From: Denitratisoma oestradiolicum
GTDB taxonomy: Bacteria > Pseudomonadota > Gammaproteobacteria > Burkholderiales > Rhodocyclaceae
Assembly: GCF_902813185.1 (NCBI RefSeq)
Contig: NZ_LR778301.1
Coordinates: 3,762,001 to 3,826,000 of the forward strand
Length of the DNA stretch: 64,000 nt
Direction of reading: 5' to 3'
Below are positions 19,182 through 26,588 of this stretch, in pieces (the first letter of the stretch is position 1; the number at the start of each line of letters is the position of its first letter). Made by a program: the position numbers and the translations under genes. The notes beneath the pieces were generated by a model. That model made no database searches. It was given only the letters and a program-made list of their open reading frames with translations, and was not told where the DNA came from.

Positions 19182-20490
19182 AGTCTTCATTGGCGCTCAC
19201 GAAGTCGGTCATCTCGCCTACGATGATGAGACCCATCTGTTTTCGTTCGCCTACTCCCCTGACTGGGCCAACAATCCCGATCGATCCCCGTTGTCACCTC
19301 ATTTAGGGTTCGAGCAAGAGCAGCCATCGCCTCAGCACAGCGCAACGGTCAAAGCCTTCTTCGACAACCTGCTACCCGAAGGCAGAGCGCTCGACGAAGC
19401 CGCCGCAGCATGCAAAGTTTCAAAGGCCAGTCTGCTAGGTTTGCTGGCAAATATGGGTAAAGAAACTGCCGGTGCGCTGCGCATCGGTACCGCCCTGCAT
19501 ACGCCCCAAGCCGAACAAAGCATCATGCGCCCGTTGCCGCGCGAGGAGCTCTCGCAACGCATTCGTGACCGAGCGAACATCCCATTCTTGGTGTGGGATC
19601 AGCGCATACGCTTGTCCATTGCAGGCTACCAGGACAAGATCGCCGTCTTTGAAGGCCCCGACGGGCAGTGGTCTCTTGTGGATGGCCTCAAGTTCGCGTC
19701 GACCCACATCGTGAAGCCGGAACCGGTACACGAAGCCATGGCCGGGCTTACCTCGAATGAATTCTTCTGCATGCGCCTGGCTGCCGCCGTCAGACTGACC
19801 GTCGCCGACGTGGCATTGCACCACGTGCCGGAACCGGTATTGGCAATACGACGCTTCGACCGCATCCTCCTGAAAGACGAAGTGCGTCGCTTACAAGTTA
19901 TCGACGGATGTCAGTTGCTCAATCTGCCGCCAGCGTTTAAATACGAACGCCCTTATGGCGACAACCGCGACGTAGCCAACATTCGCGACGGCAGCTCCTT
20001 CGCCAGGCTTTTCTCTGCGCTGAACGCCGCCTCGTTTCCCGCGGCCGAAAAGACTGCGCTACTACGCTGGGCAATCTTCCAGGTCATCATCGGGAACACC
20101 GATGCACATGCCAAGAACCTCACCTTCTTCACCGGCGAGCGTTGGCTTACGCTGGCTCCGGGCTATGACATGGTCAGCACCGTGATCTATTCGAAGCTGG
20201 AACACTCTTACGCCATGGCGATTGGGGACGCCTTTGATGCCCCTAATCTCGATGCGGCAGAATGGGCTGAATTCTGTGCGGTAACAGAGTTGGCGCCTGC
20301 ATTCGTAGTAAAGGAAATCAGAACGCTGTCCGAGCGGATCCAACGGAGTATTGATCAGACCGTACACGACACAATCGAATCCGGTGCAAACCCCGACGTA
20401 GTAAAAGTGGTTGCCGGCTACGCGCTGAACGAAAGCAATCGTCTCTTGGACATGTCGAAGAACATCGCCTACATGTTCAAGCACCGGTAG
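19171..20490 (+). CDS. hipA: HipA-family serine/threonine kinase toxin
   Basis: A 439-residue HipA-like kinase. Known E. coli HipA phosphorylates glutamyl-tRNA synthetase and causes persistence; the target here is not known. Landmarks all fit: the P-loop autophosphorylation serine in RLSIAGYQDKIAV (Ser149, equivalent to E. coli Ser150), the ATP-anchoring Lys in HIVKPE (Lys182), the catalytic loop IGNTDAHAKN (Asp311), and the metal-binding Asp in APGYDM (Asp333). Length is normal, so the toxin looks active. It is translated with hipB from one transcript (11-base overlap). Confidence 0.92.
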   Translation: MKLEVFIGAHEVGHLAYDDETHLFSFAYSPDWANNPDRSPLSPHLGFEQEQPSPQHSATVKAFFDNLLPEGRALDEAAAACKVSKASLLGLLANMGKETAGALRIGTALHTPQAEQSIMRPLPREELSQRIRDRANIPFLVWDQRIRLSIAGYQDKIAVFEGPDGQWSLVDGLKFASTHIVKPEPVHEAMAGLTSNEFFCMRLAAAVRLTVADVALHHVPEPVLAIRRFDRILLKDEVRRLQVIDGCQLLNLPPAFKYERPYGDNRDVANIRDGSSFARLFSALNAASFPAAEKTALLRWAIFQVIIGNTDAHAKNLTFFTGERWLTLAPGYDMVSTVIYSKLEHSYAMAIGDAFDAPNLDAAEWAEFCAVTELAPAFVVKEIRTLSERIQRSIDQTVHDTIESGANPDVVKVVAGYALNESNRLLDMSKNIAYMFKHR

Positions 20491-20550
20491 TCCGTAGTTA
20501 ATTTGGTGACCGCTGCCGTAACTGCCAGGTACCCTTTTCACGGCTCGCAA

Positions 20551-20790
20551 CTATCCGGCCTTGAGCTTCAGCACCGTCAGGTGCGGTGAGAAGGTGCCCG
20601 CTCTTCCTGATGGGGGAACCAGATCATGGGCACTGAGGAGACTGGCACGAACACCGTAGGTCAAAAATGCCGGGGCAGAGAGGTAATCCTCAAATGAACT
20701 GGAGGTACCAAAATTGACGCTAACAGATAGGCGGGTGGCTGCCGGAATAGTCTTGAGTGTTGCCGTAGCCCCTAGAAATGGTGATGAGGT
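20551..20790 (-). pseudogene. gene remnant without a start (C-terminal fragment)
   Basis: On the minus strand an open stretch of 79 codons ends at 20551. It reads plausibly like protein (RLSVSVNFGTSSSFEDYLSA, then APAFLTYGVRASLLSAHDLV, then SPHLTVLKLKAG) but has an in-frame stop immediately upstream and no start codon. I do not recognise the family. It fills most of the gap between hipA and the HEPN-like gene, and is best read as the C-terminus of a gene lost when the island was assembled. It could also be a chance open frame. Confidence 0.35.
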
Positions 20791-21593
20791 CTAATCCGGT
20801 GACACAACTTCAACCACCGAAACTGGGAACTCCAAAATCCGCGAAGATTAGCTACAGCCTCCATGAAACAGGTTCTCTGTTAGTGGGGGACATGTTCCTA
20901 TCGGGCTACTTGAACGATTGTGTCCAGATGGTGGAATATTTTGGGCCGCTTCGCAGTTTTCTCCTTCTCAAAGGAGGATATGAACGGGGTGCCAACACTG
21001 AAACCATTGACCGTGTTGTTGCCCATGCTACCGACACGATAGCTTGGGCAGTAAAAATGCGCGACGATGGCTATCACCAAATCAATACGATCTCATTTTT
21101 AAGTGAATGGGCAGCGCTTGAGGCTGGTAACGAAAATGTTGTAGCCGCAATTATTGGAACAGTGAGGAATGCGGCAGAAGCTGCCGCAGACAAATTTCAA
21201 AAAGGCCGATTCGATGCTGGTGCTTGGCCCTGGTCTGATGACCAGTGTCTTGAAATTGCCCAGAAACTAGATCAAAAAGCGAAAGACAAAACACAGGATA
21301 GAGGATGGAATGCTAGCGGGCGATTGGTTGTCCTCTTTGGATGGCTAGGGGTGACGCTCGAAATCGACCCTGTCTCAGCTGAGAAGTTTAATGAAGCATC
21401 GATGATTCGAAACGTAATCGTTCATCGGTATGGGCGATTGAGGGCTTCGGACATTTGTCGAACCCCACACTTGGCAGGTTGGGAGGGAAAAACACTACCG
21501 ATGACAGCAGAGAGAATGCGTGAGTATAACGAGGCGATGGTGGCGATACATTTGGCCATCAGTAATGCCATACATGCCAAGGGGTGGAAATAG
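20778..21593 (+). CDS. HEPN-like protein of unknown function
   Basis: A 271-residue helical protein in AT-richer DNA than its neighbours. The only motif I can point to is RNVIVH (Arg211 to His216), the R-X4-H pattern of HEPN-domain ribonucleases, in the context EASMIRNVIVHRYGRL, where HEPN proteins carry it. The N-terminal part (SLLVGDMFLSGYLNDCVQMV) is helical. No nucleotidyltransferase partner (MNT) is beside it, and it is not in an obvious toxin-antitoxin pair. It may be a defence or abortive-infection RNase of the island. The start ATG at 20778 has no good ribosome site; nearby ATG codons are possible. Confidence 0.5.
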   Translation: MVMRSNPVTQLQPPKLGTPKSAKISYSLHETGSLLVGDMFLSGYLNDCVQMVEYFGPLRSFLLLKGGYERGANTETIDRVVAHATDTIAWAVKMRDDGYHQINTISFLSEWAALEAGNENVVAAIIGTVRNAAEAAADKFQKGRFDAGAWPWSDDQCLEIAQKLDQKAKDKTQDRGWNASGRLVVLFGWLGVTLEIDPVSAEKFNEASMIRNVIVHRYGRLRASDICRTPHLAGWEGKTLPMTAERMREYNEAMVAIHLAISNAIHAKGWK

Positions 21594-21714
21594 TCGTTAA
21601 TCGATAGTCCTAGAAAAATACCAGACGTCAGCACCTAGTACGTTCCTCGTCTAGCCATTACACCAGCCCACCGGCTGGATTTTCGGCCCAACGGAATCAA
21701 TATTTTTGGTGGTG

Positions 21715-21758
21715 ATTCAAGCGGCTCTCCCTCGAGAGAGGGCCGTTTTCGCTTGGGC
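21715..21758 (+). repeat. right direct repeat of tRNA-Met island
   Basis: A second copy of the terminator-bearing sequence found after tRNA-Met, starting with the same 20 bases (ATTCAAGCGGCTCTCCCTCG) and ending CTTGGGC. It includes the hairpin plus TTTT. It lies 20 bases from the convergent end of priA, so the ancestral order was tRNA-Met, terminator, priA. Confidence 0.82.
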
Positions 21759-21778
21759 GCCGCGTCCTGCTTGCTGGC

Positions 21779-23761
21779 TTAAAGCTCCTGAGGGTCCACG
21801 TCGAGATGCCAGCGCAGTTCCCGGGGCGTCTTCAATTCGTATAGGAGCTGACTCCAGGTGGCCAGGAAGGCCTGGAGCGCGGGTCGGCTGGCGGATTCCA
21901 CCAGCAGTTGCGCCCGCTCCAGACTCATCCGTCGCACCATGCGCATGGGCACCGGATCGTAGAGCATCACCGCTTCCCCCGCCAGTTTCAGGGCTTCCAC
22001 GCGGGCGGCGGCCAGGAAGGCCAGGGACTGGTCTACGCTGGGCGCCTCCGCCCGCAACAACGCCTGATGGGCGAAGGGGGGGAAGCCAGCCTGTTCCCGT
22101 TCATGAAGCTGCTGGCTGGCAAAGCGGGAATAGTCGTGGTCGGCCAGTGCCTGATAGAGGGGATGGTCCGGATACTCGGACTGGATCAGCACCTCGCCGG
22201 GCAAAAGGGCACGGCCGCTGCGGCCACCCACCTGCATCAACTGGGCAAAGAGCCGCTCCGGGGCGCGGAAATCGGCGGCGAACAGGGCCGCATCGGCGCC
22301 CACCACCCCCACCAGGGTGAGCTTGGGGAAGTCATGGCCCTTGGCCAGCATCTGGGTGCCCACCAGGATGTCCGCCTCCCCGGCGTGAATCTGGGCCAGC
22401 AGGGCCTGCCACTTCTTCGGTGAACTGGCGGAATCCCGGTCGACGCGCAGCACCCGGGCCTCAGGAAAACGCTCCTGGAGCGCGACTTCCAGACGCTGGG
22501 TGCCTCGCCCGAAGGGATGGATGTCCAGATTGCCGCAGTCCGGACAGGCCTGGGGGATGCCCGTCTCCAGACCGCAGTGATGGCAGCGCAGGCGACGGTC
22601 AGCCAGATGTACCACCAGGTTGGCGGCGCAACGGCGGCAATGGGAGATCCAGCCGCAGGCAGTGCAGGCCAGCACCGGAGCGTAGCCCCTCCGGTTGAGG
22701 AATATCAGGCTTTGCTCGCCACGCGCCAATCGCAGTTCCAGGGCCGCGATCAGGGCCTGGCTCATGCCGTCCTGGAGCTTTTCCCGCCGCGTGTCGACAA
22801 TGCGCACATCAGGCATGGCCGCTGCCACGGCGCGCAGGGTCAGGGTGAGCAGCCGATAGCGGCCGGTGCGAGCATGATGGAAGGTTTCCAGGGATGGCGT
22901 GGCCGAGCCCAGCAGGATAGGCACATCCCGTTGCTTGGCACGGAAGATGGCCACGTCCCGGGCCGAATAGCGCAGCCCGTCCTGTTGCTTGAAGGACGCG
23001 TCGTGCTCCTCGTCCACCACGATCAGGCCCAGCCGGGGCAGGGGCATGAAGACGGAAAGCCGGGTGCCCAGCACAATGTCGGCCTGGCCTTCGAAGGCTT
23101 CCAGGAAGCCCCGTGCCCGTGCCGCGTCGGCCACGCCGCTGTGGGCGGAAACGATATGGGCGTCGGGAAAGCGTGCCGCCACCCGTCCTTCCAGTTGCGG
23201 CGTAAGGGCGATTTCCGGCACCAGCATCAGTGCCTGGCATCCCTGGGCCAGCACTGCTTCGATGGCCCGCAGATAGACCTCCGTCTTGCCGCTGCCGGTA
23301 ACCCCATGGAGCAGGAAGGCCTCGAAGCCCCGGGTCTGGCCGATGGCCATCAAGGCCACCTGCTGTTCCGTCGTCAGGGGCGGCGATGCCTCCTGATCGC
23401 CACGACCGGGCTGCGGCCGGGCCAGCCGACGTTTCGGCAGCTTGCCACGGCGCAGCAGGGGAGGTAATGCAAAGCTGGATACTTCCCCGAGAGGATGCTG
23501 GTAATAGCGGGCACAGAATTCGCAGAGGGCGATCCAGTCGGCGGGCAGGGGCGGGAGTTCGGTGAGCAGGGAATGGATAGGCCGGAGCTTTTCCGGCGGT
23601 TGATCGCTCTGATCCAGCACCTGAAGAATCAGGCCCAGCTTCTCGCCGCTACCGAAGGGAACGCGGACCAGCCGACCCACCCAGTCCCCCGCCGGATCTT
23701 CCGCCCGATAGTCGAACAAACGGGGCAGGGGCACATCAAGGGCGACGCGGACAATGCTCAT
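21779..23761 (-). CDS. priA: primosomal protein N', replication-restart helicase
   Basis: A 660-residue PriA. The N-terminal DNA-binding domain (MSIVRVALDVPLPRLFDYRAED) recognises stalled forks. The helicase motifs are LLHGVTGSGKTEVYLRAI (Walker A) and VVDEEHDASFKQQDG (DEEH box). The zinc region follows, with paired Cys in LACTACGWISHCRRC and LRCHHCG and CPDCG. The C-terminal helicase half carries GTQMLAKGHDFPKL and the QVGGRSGR-like MQVGGRSGRA motif. PriA loads the replicative helicase outside oriC and binds the SSB tip. All domains are intact. Confidence 0.96.
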   Translation of the reverse strand: MSIVRVALDVPLPRLFDYRAEDPAGDWVGRLVRVPFGSGEKLGLILQVLDQSDQPPEKLRPIHSLLTELPPLPADWIALCEFCARYYQHPLGEVSSFALPPLLRRGKLPKRRLARPQPGRGDQEASPPLTTEQQVALMAIGQTRGFEAFLLHGVTGSGKTEVYLRAIEAVLAQGCQALMLVPEIALTPQLEGRVAARFPDAHIVSAHSGVADAARARGFLEAFEGQADIVLGTRLSVFMPLPRLGLIVVDEEHDASFKQQDGLRYSARDVAIFRAKQRDVPILLGSATPSLETFHHARTGRYRLLTLTLRAVAAAMPDVRIVDTRREKLQDGMSQALIAALELRLARGEQSLIFLNRRGYAPVLACTACGWISHCRRCAANLVVHLADRRLRCHHCGLETGIPQACPDCGNLDIHPFGRGTQRLEVALQERFPEARVLRVDRDSASSPKKWQALLAQIHAGEADILVGTQMLAKGHDFPKLTLVGVVGADAALFAADFRAPERLFAQLMQVGGRSGRALLPGEVLIQSEYPDHPLYQALADHDYSRFASQQLHEREQAGFPPFAHQALLRAEAPSVDQSLAFLAAARVEALKLAGEAVMLYDPVPMRMVRRMSLERAQLLVESASRPALQAFLATWSQLLYELKTPRELRWHLDVDPQEL

Positions 23762-24189
23762 CTCATGTCAGTGAAAAGGGCATCAGAATCTAGACTCTAC
23801 TTGCGTTTGTTTCGCTAATTCCATGCTGAGAAAGGACAATTTTATTATTCGAACAAATTGTGGATAACTTTGTGAATATTGCACTGCGAAATGACTTGAC
23901 AACAATTGTGGAAACTTTTATTTCATCAGTGAATAGTCAGCCCTATTCGATTTTTACCATTACTTTCAATATGTTGCATCTATCACTCGTAGTTTGCGGG
24001 CTTTTATGACTACAAACGGCTCCAATTCCCCATTTCTGTGCATAAGTCAAATGACCGCCCGCTTTGGGTTTGCTTTGCCTTGTGGGAGGCGCCTTGACGA
24101 GGTGAGCTGCACGGGGAGCCGCTACTTGAGCACTCCCCGGGGTTTCCCATCGCGAAATCCCGCCCGGGAAGCGCCCTGATGACAGCCGC
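23762..24189. other. AT-rich priA upstream region with DnaA boxes
   Basis: A 428-base gap between hemE and priA. Its priA-proximal half is unusually AT-rich. It holds two perfect DnaA boxes (TGTGGATAA, 23859-23867; TGTGCATAA, 24037-24045), a one-mismatch box (TGTGAATAT, 23871-23879), a weaker box at 23907-23915, and a likely priA promoter. No gene is seen. Confidence 0.65.
23839..23867 (-). promoter_or_regulatory. predicted priA promoter overlapped by a DnaA box
   Basis: Reading the minus strand: -35 TTATCC (23867-23862), 17-base spacer, -10 TAAAAT (23844-23839), leaving a leader of about 70 bases. The -35 hexamer is part of the perfect DnaA box TTATCCACA (23867-23859). Confidence 0.45.
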
Positions 24190-25257
24190 TCAGCCTTCGT
24201 TGATCTGCCGGCTGTATTGATGCACCGTATCCACCAGTACGGAAACGGTCTCCGGCGGAGTGAACTGATTGATGCCATGGCCCAGGTTGAAGACATGGCC
24301 GGTGCCGCCGCCGTAGGCATCCACGATACGCCGGGCCTCGGCCGCCACGGCGGTGGGGGAGGCAAAAAGACTGAAGGGATCCAGGTTGCCCTGCAAGGCC
24401 ACCTTGTTGCCCACCCGGCGCCGGGCGTCGCCGATATCGGTAGTCCAGTCCAGGCCCACCGCGTCGCAGCCGATGGCGGCGATGGATTCCAGCCACTGGC
24501 CACCGCCCTTGGTGAAGACGATGGAGGGGATGGCCTCGCCGTCCCGGGTCTTGATCAGGCCGGCCACCACCTCTTGCAGATAGGCCAGGGAGAACTCATG
24601 GTAGGCCCGATGGGACAGGGCACCACCCCAGGTATCGAACAGCATCACCGCCTGGGCGCCGGCCTCGATCTGGGCATTGAGGTAATCGGTCACTGCCCGG
24701 GCGTTGACCTTGAGGATGTGGTGCAACAGGTCCGGCCGGTCGTAAAGCATGGTCTTGACCGTGCGGAAGTCGGATGAGCCGCCCCCCTCGACCATGTAGC
24801 AGGCCAGAGTGAAGGGACTGCCGGAGAAACCGATCAGGGGCACGGAGTTGTCCAGGGCGCGGCGGATTTCCGCGACGGCATCGATTACATAGCGCAGATG
24901 GTCGTGGGGATCGGGGGGGGCCAGGTCGCGGATGGCCCATTCCTCCCGCAGGGGGCGCTCGAAACGGGGCCCCTCCCCCTCCGAGAAATACAATCCCAGA
25001 CCCATGGCATCGGGTACGGTGAGGATGTCGGAAAACAGGATGGCTGCGTCCAGATCGTATCGAGCCAGGGGCTGGAGGGTCACCTCGCAGGCCATGCTGG
25101 GAGACTTGCACAATTGCAGGAAGCTGCCGGCCCGTTTGCGGGTTTCGCAATATTCCGGGAGATAGCGCCCGGCCTGGCGCATCAGCCAGACCGGGGTGTA
25201 TTCCACGGCTTCGCGCCGCAGGGCGCGTAAAAAGGTGTCGTTCTTGGGTTGGGCCAT
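24190..25257 (-). CDS. hemE: uroporphyrinogen decarboxylase
   Basis: A 355-residue enzyme that removes four carboxyl groups from uroporphyrinogen III to give coproporphyrinogen III in haem synthesis. It shows the N-terminal signature [16 protein letters not shown], the substrate-binding [16 protein letters not shown], and [32 protein letters not shown] near the C-terminus completes the set. The ATG at 25257 is chosen over an upstream TTG because it gives the standard length. It lies downstream of ntrX on the minus strand. Confidence 0.97.
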   Translation of the reverse strand: MAQPKNDTFLRALRREAVEYTPVWLMRQAGRYLPEYCETRKRAGSFLQLCKSPSMACEVTLQPLARYDLDAAILFSDILTVPDAMGLGLYFSEGEGPRFERPLREEWAIRDLAPPDPHDHLRYVIDAVAEIRRALDNSVPLIGFSGSPFTLACYMVEGGGSSDFRTVKTMLYDRPDLLHHILKVNARAVTDYLNAQIEAGAQAVMLFDTWGGALSHRAYHEFSLAYLQEVVAGLIKTRDGEAIPSIVFTKGGGQWLESIAAIGCDAVGLDWTTDIGDARRRVGNKVALQGNLDPFSLFASPTAVAAEARRIVDAYGGGTGHVFNLGHGINQFTPPETVSVLVDTVHQYSRQINEG

Positions 25258-25337
25258 GATCGGGGCGGTCAATCGATAAAAATGGCGATTTTACGCGCTT
25301 ATGCCGCAGCCCTGCCGTTCCCCGGCATCGGCGGCTG

Positions 25338-26573
25338 TCAGCGCAGGCCCAGATCCTTCAGCTTGCGATACAGGTGGGTGCGTTCCAGCCCGGTTTTTTC
25401 CGCCAGCCGGGTCATCTGGGGGCCATCTTGCGCCAGATGATGTTCGAAATAACGGCGTTCGAAAATCTCCCGCGCTTCCCGCAGGGGCAGTTCCAGCAGT
25501 TCCGCGAAGAAGCCGTCCTTGAGGTGCGGCGGGGCCTCGTCGTGGCCGATCATCTGGATCACCTCATCCGCTTCCACCTCCTCCGCCAGAGCAGCCAGGG
25601 CCAGGGAGCGGACGGTGGCACGCAGTTCGGCGTAGCCCCCGGCCCAGCGGTGTTGGCGCAGGCTGTTGAGGGCGCCGGCCGACAGGCGGCGAGCGGGCAC
25701 CTCCTCGTTTTCCACCATTTGGGTCAGCAGGTGCGCCGCCATGTCGGGCAGGTCGTCGCGCACCTCGACCAGGGCGGGAAGACCCAGACGGCCAGGAAAG
25801 GTGCGGGCGAGCAGAGGCTCGTCCCAGCCGTGGGCAGCCAGGGTGGTGGCACTGGCCTCGGTACCTGCCACCAGTTTCAGATTGTGCTTGTCCAAACGTT
25901 CGATAGCGAACAGCAGATTCTTTTGCTGCAGCCGGGTCAAGCGAGCCAGTTCTTCCGCATACAGCACGCCTCCCGTGGCCTGTTCCAGTTCGTCCTGGCT
26001 CAGGGCATGGCTATCGTGTCCCAGATCGATCCAGGCCCGGTTGGTGCCCTGGAGGGTACGAGCCACCAGTTCCACAAAGCCGCCGGGGGCCGAGCGCAAC
26101 AGCACCGCCCGGTTGCCCGCCGCCACCTGGTCCAGGCGTTTTTTCACATCCCGCAATGCCGGGGAGCGGGTGAAAGCGCTCAGGGAAAGACTGCGGGAGG
26201 TGGGACGACGACCATGATCCAGGGCCGCCGCCACCGAGGCCAGCAGCTTCTGCATGCCAATGGGTTTTTCCAGAAAGTCCATGGCGCCGATGCGCGTGGC
26301 CTCCACGGCGGTATCGATGGTGGCATGGCCGGACATCATCACCACCGGCATGGTCAGTTGGCCGTTGGCCGCCCATTCCTTGAGCAGGGTCACGCCGTCG
26401 GTGTCCGGCATCCAGATATCCAGCAGCACCAGGTCGGGGCGCAGCTTGTCCCGATGGCTGCGCGCGGCGGCGGCATTCTCCGCCAGCAGCACGTCGTGCC
26501 CCTCGTCCCGAAGGATTTCCGAGAGCAGCTCACGGATACCAACCTCATCATCAACCACCAGTACTTTTGCCAT
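25338..26573 (-). CDS. ntrX: NtrX-like response regulator with degenerate AAA+ domain
   Basis: A 411-residue response regulator paired with ntrY. The receiver domain is complete (VLVVDDE, phosphoacceptor Asp in LVLLDIWMPDTDG, conserved Thr/Ser VMMSGH and Lys FLEKPIG). The C-terminus is a Fis-type HTH (MTRLAEKTGLERTHLYRKLK). The middle AAA+ region is broken: where Walker A GETGTGKE should be there is RSAPGGFVELVAR, Walker B is reduced to GGVLYAEELARL, and no GAFTGA loop exists. It therefore cannot be expected to drive sigma54 polymerase by ATP hydrolysis; a DNA-binding repressor/activator role by phosphorylation is more likely. Good GAAGGA ribosome site. Confidence 0.85.
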   Translation of the reverse strand: MAKVLVVDDEVGIRELLSEILRDEGHDVLLAENAAAARSHRDKLRPDLVLLDIWMPDTDGVTLLKEWAANGQLTMPVVMMSGHATIDTAVEATRIGAMDFLEKPIGMQKLLASVAAALDHGRRPTSRSLSLSAFTRSPALRDVKKRLDQVAAGNRAVLLRSAPGGFVELVARTLQGTNRAWIDLGHDSHALSQDELEQATGGVLYAEELARLTRLQQKNLLFAIERLDKHNLKLVAGTEASATTLAAHGWDEPLLARTFPGRLGLPALVEVRDDLPDMAAHLLTQMVENEEVPARRLSAGALNSLRQHRWAGGYAELRATVRSLALAALAEEVEADEVIQMIGHDEAPPHLKDGFFAELLELPLREAREIFERRYFEHHLAQDGPQMTRLAEKTGLERTHLYRKLKDLGLR

Positions 26574-26588
26574 GGACTTCCTTCTCCT

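Noticed and set aside
21640..21700. A tRNA-like stretch near the right end of the island (CGTCTAGCCATTACACCAGC)
   Set aside because: A D-arm-like string and a small hairpin are visible, but no full cloverleaf can be drawn.
23762..24189. The chromosomal origin oriC
   Set aside because: DnaA boxes and AT-rich DNA are present, but dnaA, dnaN, gidA and rpmH are not nearby and box number is low. A regulatory role at priA is the simpler reading.
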